A stretch of 64,000 nucleotides of DNA from Eutreptiella sp. 'Long Island Sound 2002'. Lineage: Eukaryota > Euglenozoa > Euglenophyceae > Eutreptiales > Eutreptiaceae. A program made the position numbers and the translations under genes. The notes beneath the pieces were generated by a model that made no database searches, had not been told where the DNA came from, and worked only from the letters and a program-made list of their open reading frames with translations. This document shows positions 37,101-49,100 of this stretch, piece after piece (positions within the stretch are counted from its first letter, which is position 1; each line of letters starts with the position of its first letter). The stretch spans positions 169,296,531-169,360,530 of the forward strand of contig OZ038380.1 in assembly GCA_964036045.1 (NCBI GenBank), written 5' to 3'.

Positions 37101-40100
37101 AGGGGGACATTGGAATGGGCTTTGGGGAGGCTTGGAGAAGGGGTGTGCAAAGGGGTGGCTTTGTGTAGACTCCGGCAGATGGCTAGACAGGGTCGTGCAG
37201 AGGGTGTGTCCCCCAAAGATCCTGATCATTGCATCGATTTGTGTCCCGCCCTTCGAAAGCATCCTCAGGACAGGTCAGCCAGGACACCGCAGACTCAGTA
37301 TTGATTGCTTTTCTGCATTTTTTGAAATGCCCGCGGGGCGTGGCAGCAACAGTCTGCTGCACAGACAAGTGACAGGAAACCAGAGTCCAAATACACGTCC
37401 CACCGCCACGGGCGGCATGTGAACTGTGGCTCGCACGGGCAGGGATGCAGTGGAAGGGGGGGGGGGGTCCCTCCCCCCCCTTCCAGGGCTCCCGGCCTGC
37501 ACCCAGCCACTGACGCCAAATGTCAGGCTCAATGGCATTTGTGACCGACAGTAACCGCCCCCAACCGCTTTGGCAACCTCCTCCAACCGCCTGCCTAACC
37601 GCCTCTGGGGCCGCCTCTGGGGCCCCTTCCCTTCTAATGCATCTCTGCACATGGGACACATATGTTGCACTTAGACCGTCAGCATGATCCGGTCCGTCTG
37701 ACCGAGCACTTACGAGGCACACGTAAGTCGGAGCAGGAAAAAAGAGTATCCTGCCCATCGAAAGCGCGTATCCCTGGCGCACCCCAGTTTTGTTGCGGCT
37801 GCAGTCGTCGCACGCCCCCTTCCTGCCTTTTCCCTCATCCGGTGCGCTTCGTGTGTGTCACGTGTATATTGCAAGTGAATGGTGTGCATCCCGTGTGCCC
37901 CCCCAAAGAAGTGTGTAGCCCATGCTGCCATGAACACGCGCGATCGGCAGGTCTGGGCGTACGGTCCGGGTACCGGGCACCAGCCGTCCACATGGTTTCG
38001 GTTCAGTCTCCACAGGGCCTCACCCGGATGGTGCTTGTCGCAGGCAATGCAGCCCGGCTGGCAATGTGAATGTGTCAGTCCATACGGCTCCGTTTGTGCT
38101 TGCTCGTGTGAGCATGTGGGTGGCTGCGCGCGTGCATCCCTGTCTGTATGTGTGTATGTGCGTGTGCGTGCGCGCGCGCATGGGCGCGGGCGCCGGCGCG
38201 AGTGTGTGCGCGCGTGTGTGCGTGCGTGCATGCGTGTGCGCGTGCGTCGCATGTGTCGACTCTTCACCCGCATTCCCAGGGCTGGTGCTCGGTGCCCGCG
38301 CACTGCGGGTTCGTGTACGCCATGGCCATCATGTCGGTGGCGCTGGAGAGCGACATCAGGGAGCGCCGGTGCAGCTTCCACCGGGCGCCCGAGGACTTCG
38401 GGTCCCCGGTCCTCCCGATGGCGAGCTCGCACACGGAGATGTTCGGGCTGGACAACCGCCTGGCACAACAGCGGCAGCACTGCGACAACGCCGCCAGCAC
38501 CAGCAACACGCTGCTGCTCACGGCTGCAGGTGTTGTTGTGTTGAGGCCAGTGGGGCGAGACCCGTGACAGGCCACGGCTGTGTGGCGACGGTGACCTATA
38601 CCGGGGGGGGGGGGGGCTTCTTTGGGGGCGCACCGTGCGCTGAGCGTGCGCTGTGTGGAAAGTCGGCTGTTTTCCACCGCCGGTAGCCACGGGTCCCGGG
38701 GTCCTGAACTCTGCACCCCCGATGCTGTTTTGAATGGATCATGCACGCTTCTGTAGGGGGGTGGTTTGCAGGGGTGTTCCCGGGATAAACAGCGTAATGA
38801 TTGGCGTTGTGCCCGCGCTGTGCGAAAACGCCCCCTTTGTCCGATGATACATCATTCAGCCAGGACATAGTTCATAGGACTTAGGTACGGCCGAGTTGCT
38901 TCGCACTCTGTGTGTCTGCCATTCTACGGCAGCGAAAGGTGCCCCCTACATGTCACTGAAGAGCTTTTCTCTTTGACTTTTGCTTTGCACTTCTGCTCTG
39001 TGCCGGACGGTACCGGTCGGGCACACGCATCCGTATCCCACAGCGATGGGGGTCAGAGGCCTCCGATTTCGGGCCTTTTGATAAATTCCATTTTCTTCCT
39101 GAGGACAAATTTTCTGATGTGATCGGGGGGGGGGGTCAGGCGGAGGAGCCCAGGCTGCCATCTCGCCCCTTCCCCCAGCCCCGCGGTACCGGTAAAGCGT
39201 GGCCTGATCCGTAGGCCCGGTACACGGCACAGAGTCTGTGTTGGCATTGTGGCGACGCGACCCGCCAAGAGCAAACGTGGAATGGGTGGGGCCTGGGGAG
39301 TTGGGTCGACCCCCTCTCGGCGACCCGTCAAGGGAGGGCGCCCGTACGCCCGTGGCGGTCCTTTTCACGACGGTTTTTTTTTTGTTTTCGCTGTGGACCA
39401 CCCGCTGGACCGGCGGTTAACCGTCAACCGCCGGCGGTTGACTGCCAACGGGTATTGAAGGATCATGTGTGGTCTCCATGCCAATGACAGAGTGCAGATG
39501 GATGTATTGCTGGGGGACGTGACGTTCTGCCGCGTGTAGTGCCTGGTGGCCCTCTCCGTGTTGGGGTGCGCGCTCGGTGCGTTGGGTGAGGCGTGCATCA
39601 CGCTGGCCGAGGACCTACGCGCTGGAGGGAGAAGGTGAGAGGGGGGGGGGGGGGGTAGGCTCGGGGACCGGTTGGAACATCGCAGTGTGTCTGCGGAGCA
39701 CGGAATTCCCGCGCCTGGGTTTTGCGCCGTGGTGCTCCCAGATCAGTCTGCCTACTGCTGGGCTGCTTGGGCACACCCCGGCTGGCGCCCCTGCGGATGT
39801 CCCAGAGCCGCTCTGGTGTGGCGACCGCATGTGTTGCCATTGTCAGCGCCCATTTTGCTCCGTAGGAAGAGAGGGCGGTAGAGGGCGATGGGGAGGGATG
39901 GCCGCCACACACCCGCACAACGCGCATCCATCAGGAGGCGCCTGGCAGAGGCACTCTGTTGTGACCCGATGGAAGCCCTGCGCCTGGGGGGCTGAGCAGC
40001 TCACAGGAGGGGCGAAGGTTCGCGGGCGAAGCTTCCCGCAGGGACGATTGCGTGGGAAAGGGTTGTTTTTCAGAAAGTTGGCGAAATTTTTCTCTGGCGA

Positions 40101-43100
40101 ACTATCGGGGGGGGGGGGGCAAAAATCAAGGCCCCCGACTGGACAGAGACACCCGTGGCAAGCAAAGACGCCTGCACGCGCACGCACCGTCCACCCCAAA
40201 ACCCTTGTTTATGCAACAAACAAAGTTTAATTCATGCTACTGTGTCTCGCCGACCCCAAATTCGATGTTCTTCAGCTTTGAGTGCCTGCTTGGGATGTGG
40301 GGGCAAAGTACAACATTAAACAAAACTGACGAGGATCTCGGGGGGGGGGGGGGTCATCGCCACGATCCCCCGTCGCCCTTCATCAGGAGACGGGCTCATC
40401 AAAGGCTGGACGCTCAACGAGGACGGCGTGTACACGAAGAACCAGTACACTTACCGGGGCCACACCGGCGCCGTGCTGGACCTGGCGGTGGGCCCGGAGG
40501 CCGAGGCCCTCTTCTACAGCGCGTCGACGGACCGCACCATCAAAGTGTGGGACATCGTGGGCGAGCACTGCCTGCACACGCTGCAGCACGCGAACCCCAT
40601 GTGCAAGGTGGTGGCGGAGCGGCGCCTCATGATCTGCGCGGACATCAACGGGATGGTGGAGGTCCCTGCCCTTTTCTCCGTCCGCGTTGCCCTCCCCACG
40701 TCCAGCCCCCAGTGCCCGTGTTGCCCGCGGATACCGGGAGCAGGGGTTACTTGACTGCGACCTCCCGTATTCCCCATCACGGCACCTCCGGCGCAGGCCA
40801 CCCAAGGGCCCAGCCCAGGCCTGTGCCAGGGGTGTATGCTCACCGACTTTTCGGTGAGTGCGGTGAGTTCCCATTTTTGCCCGTTTTGCAGTCGGTGAGT
40901 GGTGGTGTGTAGTTTTTCATAACAGCGTGGGAAGGGGACTTCTCTTGCGTGTCTTGTACTGCTTGCATGGCTGGGGTTGTATTCAGGCTCAGGCTCAGAC
41001 TCAACGGTGCAGTGTTCTCATGTTTCCCTCTTTTGTGCAGTGCTATGGATCCCCCAAGTTTTTGTGCACACAATGGTTCACTTTTTGTGAACAACAGTTG
41101 GGCAGTCAAGCAGGAGTGGTGGACTAGTTATGATGCCTCAAGGAAGTTGACACGTTTCAAAGCAAAGGATGGGTATCCATATGCAATCCAAACCTTGTGC
41201 ATTCCGCACACCTCGTGTGACGTGGAGCGCTCCTTTTCCATGTGGAAAAATGTGCGCTCAGAAAAGCAATACAATATGCAACATGCGTTGCACAAAGCGT
41301 ATGTCTCATTTGGATTCAACGGCGTCGTGGATGCCTCATAACAGCCGCATACTCAAAGGAAATGATGTCCATGGTGGTACAATGTGCCCATTTGCCATTT
41401 GCCATTTGCCAATTTGCCCATGTGCCATTTCCCCATCTTCGCTTTTGACCATTCAAACAATTTGCACCCATTTTGCACCCATTTTGCACCCATTTTGCAC
41501 CGTTTTGCACCGTTTTGCACCGTTTTGCACCCGTTTTGCACCGTTTTGCACCGTTTTGCCCGTTTTGCCCGTTTTGCAAGGCCCCGGTGGTGAGTGGGTG
41601 AGTGTGGTGGCGGTGAGCATACAGGCCTGCTGTGCTTTAAGGCCAATGGTGTCCCCCTCCCCCCCCCCCTGGACCCCCCCCCCTCCGGGACCGATCGTCC
41701 ATTCCGCTGCACTCGCTCCCGGCCGCCCTCAAGTGCTCTCCAACCATTTTGTAACCGCCAGCGTTGGCACCGCAAACCGTTTTTTCAAAGGCCGGTGACC
41801 GCTTTGTATAAGGTCTGGAGGGCCCCCAGCAGCCTCCCTCCCAGTCAAGCGCAGCCCAGGGGTGTCTTTAAGAAGCCCAATGATTTTTTGTTAAGGACCG
41901 CCCTTAAGGACAGCGCCCAGGGACCACCAACCACCAACCGCCAACCGCTACCGTCCGCCAACCGCCCACCGTCGCCAACCACCAACCACCAACCGCCAAC
42001 CGCTACCAACCGCCAACCGCCCACCGCCGCCAACCACCAACCACCAACCGCCCACCGCCACCAACCGCCAACCATTGTTCAACACTGTTTCTATGTCTTG
42101 ACCATGAAGCAGAGAGCATCCCCGTGAACGTTCGTTGCTGTTGGCGTTACGAAGGCCTTTTTTGTTCCCTCCCGGACGGCCCTGGCGCAGCCCTATACCC
42201 GGGTCGCTCTCACCGTCCCACTCCCTCCCCCCGTTCCCCATCTCCCATCCCCATCCCCTTGTCCTCTCCCCCGCTCTTCGCTCCCGCAGGTGTGGTCGCG
42301 GTTCCCCCACACGCTGCTGACGTGGTTCTCCTCGATGTGCCACGGCAAGCGGAAGAAGGACCAGCACGAGCCCCCCAACCCGCGCGGCATGACGTTCTTC
42401 ACGCTGGAGCGCAGCACGGACTTCATCGTGACGGCCCACAAGGGCGGGCAGGACAAGGAGGAGGGGCTCATCCGGTTGTGGGACCTGGGCTCCATCGAGC
42501 ACGTCATCGGGTCGGCCTCGTTCGGCGGGTCCAGCAACCGGTCGATGATCTCGTTGTTGTCCGCGTTCATCAGCTTCAAGTCCATCAGCCAACCGGAGAA
42601 CGCGAAGGTGTCCCACTCCCCGCCCCCTCTCGGGTCTGTGGTAAAACTTAACAAACAAAAGTACCGCGTACCATCGAAGTGTGAAGTTACAAATTACAAG
42701 TTAAAAATGGGGGGGGCATGGTAACATTTAGTGAAAAAAATTTTCAAAAAGTTTTTTGAAAAATTTTACCAAGTTTTACCTGGTTTCTACAAGTTTTACC
42801 CTATCTTACTAAGTTTTACCTCGTTCCTGCAAGTTTTACCCTATCTTAGTGAGTTTTACCTCATCTCTACAAGTTTTACCCTATCTTACTAAGTTTTACC
42901 TCATTTTCTACAAGTTTTACCCTATCTTACTAAGTTTTACCTCGTTCCTTCAAGTTTTACCCTATCTTACTAAGTTTTACCTCGTTGCTACAAGTTTTAC
43001 CCTATCTTACTAGGTTTTACCTCGTTGCTACAAGTTTTACCATATCTTACTAAGTTTTACCTCGTTGCTACAAGTGTTACCCTATCTTAGTAAGTTTTAC

Positions 43101-46100
43101 CTCATTTCTACAAGTTTTACCCTATTTTACTAAGTTTTACCTCGTTCCTTCAAGTTTTACCCTATGTTACTAGGTTTTACCTCGTTCCTTCAAGTTTTAC
43201 CCTATCTTACTAGGTTTTACCTCGTTCCTTCAAGTTTTACCCTATCTTACTAAGTTTTACCTCGTTCCTACAAGTTTTACCCTATCTTACTAGGTTTTAC
43301 CTCGTTCCTTCAAGTTTTACCCTATCTTACTAAGTTTTACCTCGTTCCTACAAGTTTTACCCTATCTTACTAGGTTTTACCTCGTTCCTTCAAGTTTTAC
43401 CCTATCTTACTAAGTTTTACCTCGTTGCTACAAGTTTTACCCTATCTTACTAAGTGTTACCTCGTTCCTACAAGTTTTACCCTATCTTACTAGGTTTTAC
43501 CTCGTTCCTTCAAGTTTTACCCTATCTTACTAAGTTTTACCTCGTTCCTTCAAGTGTTACCCTATCTTACTAAGTTTTACCTCGTTGCTACAAGTTTTAC
43601 CCTATCTTACTAGGTTTTACCTCGTTCCTTCAAGTTTTACCCTATCTTAGTCAGTTTTACCTCGTTCCTACAAGTTTTACCCTATCTTACTAAGTTTTAC
43701 CTCGTTCCTTCAAGTTTTACCCTATCTTAGTCAGTTTTACCTCGTTGCTACAAGTTTTACCCTATCTTACTAGGTTTTACCTCGTTCCTTCAAGTTTTAC
43801 CCTATCTTACTAAGTTTTACCTCGTTCCTTCAAGTTTTACCCTATCTTACTAAGTTTTACCTCGTTGCTGCAAGTTTTACCCTATCTTAGTCAGTTTTAC
43901 CTCGTTGCTACAAGTTTTACCCTATCTTAGTCAGTTTTACCTCGTTCCTTCAAGTTTTACCCTATCTTACTAAGTTTTACCTCGTTGCTACAAGTTTTAC
44001 CCTATCTTAGTCAGTTTTACCTCGTTGCTACAAGTTTTACCCTATCTTAGTCAGTTTTACCTCGTTCCTTCAAGTTTTACCCTATCTTACTAAGTTTTAC
44101 CTCGTTGCTACAAGTTTTACCCTATCTTAGTCAGTTTTGTCTCGTTGCTACAAGTTTTACCCTATCTTAGTCAGTTTTACCTCGTCTGGTGCTAAGTATT
44201 ATCAAATGCCTTCCCCTCTCTCTCCGCACCTTTCTTCGTTCCGATCGCCCGGCAGCGTATCAAACGGCAGTGGTACTCCTGGGGTCACGGCAACTCCCGG
44301 GATGGCCCCCAAGACGGACGCCCGTCGCAGACGTCGTCAAGACTACGGAGGGCACATGCCTCAAGCCCGGGGATGCCCGGCATGTCAAAGCCCTATCAGC
44401 CCCTCTGTGCGGGGGGGCGGGGGGGGGTGCACAGGGGCTGCAGGGGCTTCCGGGCCTGCAGGCCCTGCCGGCGCGGACCGACAAGTGTTGAAGCCATGGG
44501 ACCCTCCGGACGCATGCGCCCGGCGAGGGGAGTGCCTGCTGCCCCCCGTGGGGGGTACCACCGCCGTGGGCTTTGCTGGAGCGCGCACCGCAGACCAATG
44601 CACAGTCTCACACATCCCATTCAGCGGCGGGGCGGTCATCCGGACCGCTGCCTTGAGGACGGAAGGGCCGTTGGAAGGGGGCCGTTTCGGGGGGGGGGGG
44701 GGGAGCCGTGGGTCTCTCACCCACTCGGGCTTGAGGACCGCTCGCCCACACGCCATCGCACCGCCTGGCGCGTTTCCTGCCGTCGCCCCCGCGTGCGAGC
44801 CCTTGACCCTGGGGTCTTTCGGTGCGTTCGGGGGCCGTGGCTTCGCCCCCGGCGCCGGTGTAGAGACATCTTCGGTTTCCGGGATTCGAACCCGGGACTA
44901 TGGGCGCAGGGGTCGTGTGCCCAACTCGGGATCAGCGTAGAAGCCCCTCCCCCCCCCCCCCCAACACACACAAAGACCTCTTCCAGTAACACCGGCTGTT
45001 GTGGTGTGTGTGCCATGCCCTCCATTTGATTGACACAGGCCCTCGTCCTGCGCAGTGCCGACGGAAGGTCCAGTCGCCGCCCTCTCGTCCGTGTACTTGC
45101 CAGGCAATCCCCAGCAAACCCCTGGCAGCCCTCACCCTCACCCTGTCCCTCCCCCTCTTCCGTAGGGGAGGCTTTGAAGTGGAGGTCGGACGCCCCCCCC
45201 CCCTCTTCAGTCGTCCAATACCCACGCCGATGAGGAACAGCTGCCGCTTTCGTTGAAGTGAATTGTACCGAACATTTACCCCCATTTATGAGCAGTCAAA
45301 AGGGCTCAGAATTTAAAAAATGGGCAATTCAAATATCCCCGTAAAAAAGACAAAAAATGAAAGTTTTCAAAAAAAATGAGAAGTTGGCTTTTTTTCCATC
45401 ACCCCCCCCCCCCGCCCACTTATCTGTGAGCAAAATTCTCAGATTCTGGATCATGGAGTTCAAATATGCCCCCCCTAAAACAAAATTCTGGAGCACGTTG
45501 GGCCTTCGCCGCGGCGGTTGGGGTCCAGAACCAAACCGAACCCGCCCCGCCCCCCCCCCATATGCTCTCCTTCTCCTTCCCTTTTCGCTCTCCCTCTCCC
45601 TCTCTCTTCCCGTTCCCCTCCCTCCTGTCCCCTGACTGCCCCGCCCTCCCCTCATTCCTCTTCCTGCCCCCCCCCCCCCCTCCCCCCAACTCTCTTCAGG
45701 ATTGCTACAACACGGCCTTCTTCCTCAAGGGGGTCATCGAGCGCCTCCTGCCGTGCACCGTGAAGGTCATGAAGACGGCCGCCAACCACATGCCCATCGT
45801 GTTCGCGCGCCTCCGGGCGTCCAAGCCCAACCGCCCCACCGTCGTCATCTACGGCCACTACGACGTGGTGGACGTGAACCCGCAGCGCGGCCAGTGGGAC
45901 ACCGACCCCTTCGAGATGGAGGGGCGCGACGGGTACTACTACGGCCGGGGGACCACCGACAACAAGGGCCCCACCATGGCCGTCATCCACGCCCTCTATG
46001 AGCTGGTGGAGGAGGTATGCGGGGCAGTTTGCCCAGGCGCATGGGGGGGGAATGACCCCCCCAGACTTTCAGTTAATGCGCATCCCACTTTTTTGTGTTT

Positions 46101-49100
46101 GTGAATCCTTTGCATCCCACAAACAAAAAGTGTGAACACATGTGAATCCCACAAATGACCAGTGTGCACGCATGTGATGACCGTCGAGTTCTTGTTCTGC
46201 CGTGTGCCCATGTTGCAGTTTGTTGTCATGTTGTGTGCCCCTTATGTGTGTGCCTCTTCCAATGCAGCACAAAGGAAACAACGTTCTTTGGAGTCAATGC
46301 TCACCCCTGCCCGGAGGGAGCGTTTGTGCATGTGAACCTGTGAGGTTGTATGTGAGTTCATGTGAATCCCATGTTACAAATGTGTGAACACGTGTGAATC
46401 CCACAATCAAAAAGTGTGACTCCAAGCGCGCACGGAGTCGCATTAACTGAAACTCTGGACCCCCCCCGCCCTGTGGTTGTTAGAAGCCCCTGTCAGGAAA
46501 ATCATCCTGCAGACACACACCCCAGCGCGCACAAGTCAGTGCTGGAGTTGGCAAACCCCCACATGGACTCGGAGGGTGCCTCTGGATGCCCCTGGTCAAT
46601 GGCACGGGCAACAGCCCCGTCCCCTGGACGGCCGACCCCCGGAGTAGTCAAACAGGACAAGTCATCCGGGGGCTCCGTTGACACAACCAAAACACGTTCG
46701 GGCCCACAGAGGGTCAGAATGAGCAAAGGGCGAGAGGCCAATAGGCGCCGCCAAAGGCAAACAATCAGATCCCGAGGCCTTGTGCCACACCCCCCCCCTG
46801 TCGTATGAAAAACGATTTTCTTCGGCGCCTTCAGCGCGACAATTGCTAGTTCCAAACCAGACATGCCACGAGCGTCCGGCAGGGAAATGGTACCTCGCCA
46901 AAAGCGGGCCCCGGTTCATGAGCCACTCAGTAATACCCGCCCTGTTCGCATCCAGAACTCAGTAAGAACCTGCCGCAGACTGTGCACGGCTCAGTAGGAC
47001 CAAGCCCTGCCTGATCACGTCCGAGGGGCCGGACGCGAGTGGTAAGTCTGGTGCCAAACAGGTGGGTTTGTCGTTCGTTATTCGTCATTTCAGCCCCAGC
47101 CAGAGCCCCCCCCCACCCCCACCCCCAGTCTGTGATACAGAGAGGAAACCTGCTGATGCCCAACACTCTGAACATTAGCAAGGCGTCAGTCCCTCAGAAA
47201 GTGCCATCCACTGCCCCCCACCTGCCGTCCATTGACCATCAGCCACTGTCAGTCCCCCACCCGCTGCCGTTGATGCGACGGCAACTGCAATCAACTGCCA
47301 TCCCAAGTGGTCGTTACCAAAATGAAAAGGAAAGAGGAAACCCCGAATTTTGTTTAAAATTTTTCGAAAACTGTTGGCAAATTTTGGAATTTTATTTTGG
47401 AAATTTTCTGGAAAATTGTCTCTTCTGGAAAATTTTTGGAAATTTTTTTGGAAATTGTTTTGGAAATTTCCGAAAAAATTTCCAGCCATTTTCCATAAAA
47501 TTTTCCAAAAAGAAAATTTTCCAGAAAATTTCCGAAAATTTTCAAAAAAAAAATTTCAAAAAAAACCCCGAAAAGGCCCGTCCCGGCGTGAGCACGTCAT
47601 TGTTGCTGCCGCTGCAGGGCAAGCACCGGGCCCTGCAGACCGGGACCCCGAGCGCGGCCGGCTTCCCGGTGAACGTGGTGCTGGTGCACGAGGGGGCCCA
47701 GGAGACGGACAGCGCGGGGCTGAAGGAGTCGTGCGAGGAGGTGCAGTCCTGGTTCGACGACATCGACCCCCAGAACAGCACCATCTGCATCTCCAACACC
47801 TACTGGCTCGGCGAGAAGGTTGTTCCCCCCTCGCCCCTTTGCCCTTGGGGTTGGAGGAACAGGGCACCTGGGCCGCACAGAAACACAGCAAGGCAGGCTA
47901 TGGACGGCCTGTGGACAGAGGTGTGTGGACAGCACAAACAGTCAAACGACCCCGGCAACAACCAGCACATCCTCAATACGCCAACTATTGGGCGCCGCTG
48001 ACGCGCAAACGGCACATCCCGCCACATTCAGCACAGGCCCAGCACACCAACTACTGGGCTCCGCGAACGCGGAAACGACACCAGCAGGAGCACCGGCCGC
48101 AGCGGCCGACAGAACGCAGCGACCCGACGCAACATGCGAAGGGAAGAGCGGGTGACTGTCCAGGGCCCAGTAAAGGAGCAACAACGCGACGGAATGTCAC
48201 ACGGGGGGAGGGGGTCCCAGGGCGTGTGTCCGTGTCCTGGGGTTGTGGGGTTGTGGGGGGGCAGTTCTGGAGGGGCCGTCATGCGGCGGTGCGGGAACGA
48301 GGCTGTTGAGCACTGGCAGAGGGATGCATGTCCAGCCCCCCCCCCCCCCCCTGCGAGCGCAACGCCCAGGCCTGTATTTTTTTGGGCAGGGGTGCCCCCC
48401 CCCCCCCCCCCTTCCAGACCAAAGTGTCAGGGATGTATTAGACAACCGGGGGAGGAGGGGCCTTACCCCGCCCCACCCCCTCAGAACCCCCCCCCGCTTC
48501 CACTGTTTGAGGCAAAAATTTCTTCGGTGCCTTTGGCACAAGAGGATTTATCCTTAAAATAAAATTTTCCGGCGCCTTTGGCGCCGGGGTCGGGGGGGGA
48601 CCATAGGAGGAGGGGGGGGGGGCATAGGAAGAGGGGGGGGGGCCATAGGAGGAGGGGGGGGGGTACGGCCAAGCCCTCCCCCCCCCTCCTCTCTTCCAAT
48701 ACATCGCTGCAAAGGGACCATCGCGGGAAACAACGAATTTGCCACCGGGAACAGCTAATCGGGCCATTATTGGTACACCATCTTTTGGGCCCCAGACCCC
48801 CCCCCCCAACCCCCTCTTCAAGCACAGCCCGGGCACCGCCCCCTGTCAGAGCAACGGGAGGCGGGATGTCCGCAACTTCTGGAGCCCTCGGACTTGGCCC
48901 TTCCTTGTTCTGGTGGTTGTTCTGTGGGTTGGGGCTGGGGCTGGGGTTGTGGGGATGCGGATTGCTGCCCTGCCGCCCCCCCTTCACCCCCTCGTCTCCC
49001 TTTGGAGGTGGGGATTGGGGAATCCCCTGACGACCGGCGCATTCATGACGCAACGGGCAACGCGTGTGTCGTCGTGCGGTGCGCGCGAACGACGCTCGTG

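Larger units (their letters stand above)
36841..38279. other. End of intron 5
   Basis: Contains family D (37515-37650, minus) and family E (37655-37735). Next to exon 6 is a GT/GC-rich tract at 38090-38250. Confidence 0.6.

Noticed and set aside
44870-44935. Functional tRNA gene
   Set aside because: Only the T-arm is sound; acceptor and D stems do not pair.
44137-44940. 267-codon frame after the 40-bp array
   Set aside because: Begins inside the repeat, low complexity, no motif, overlaps a tRNA-like piece.
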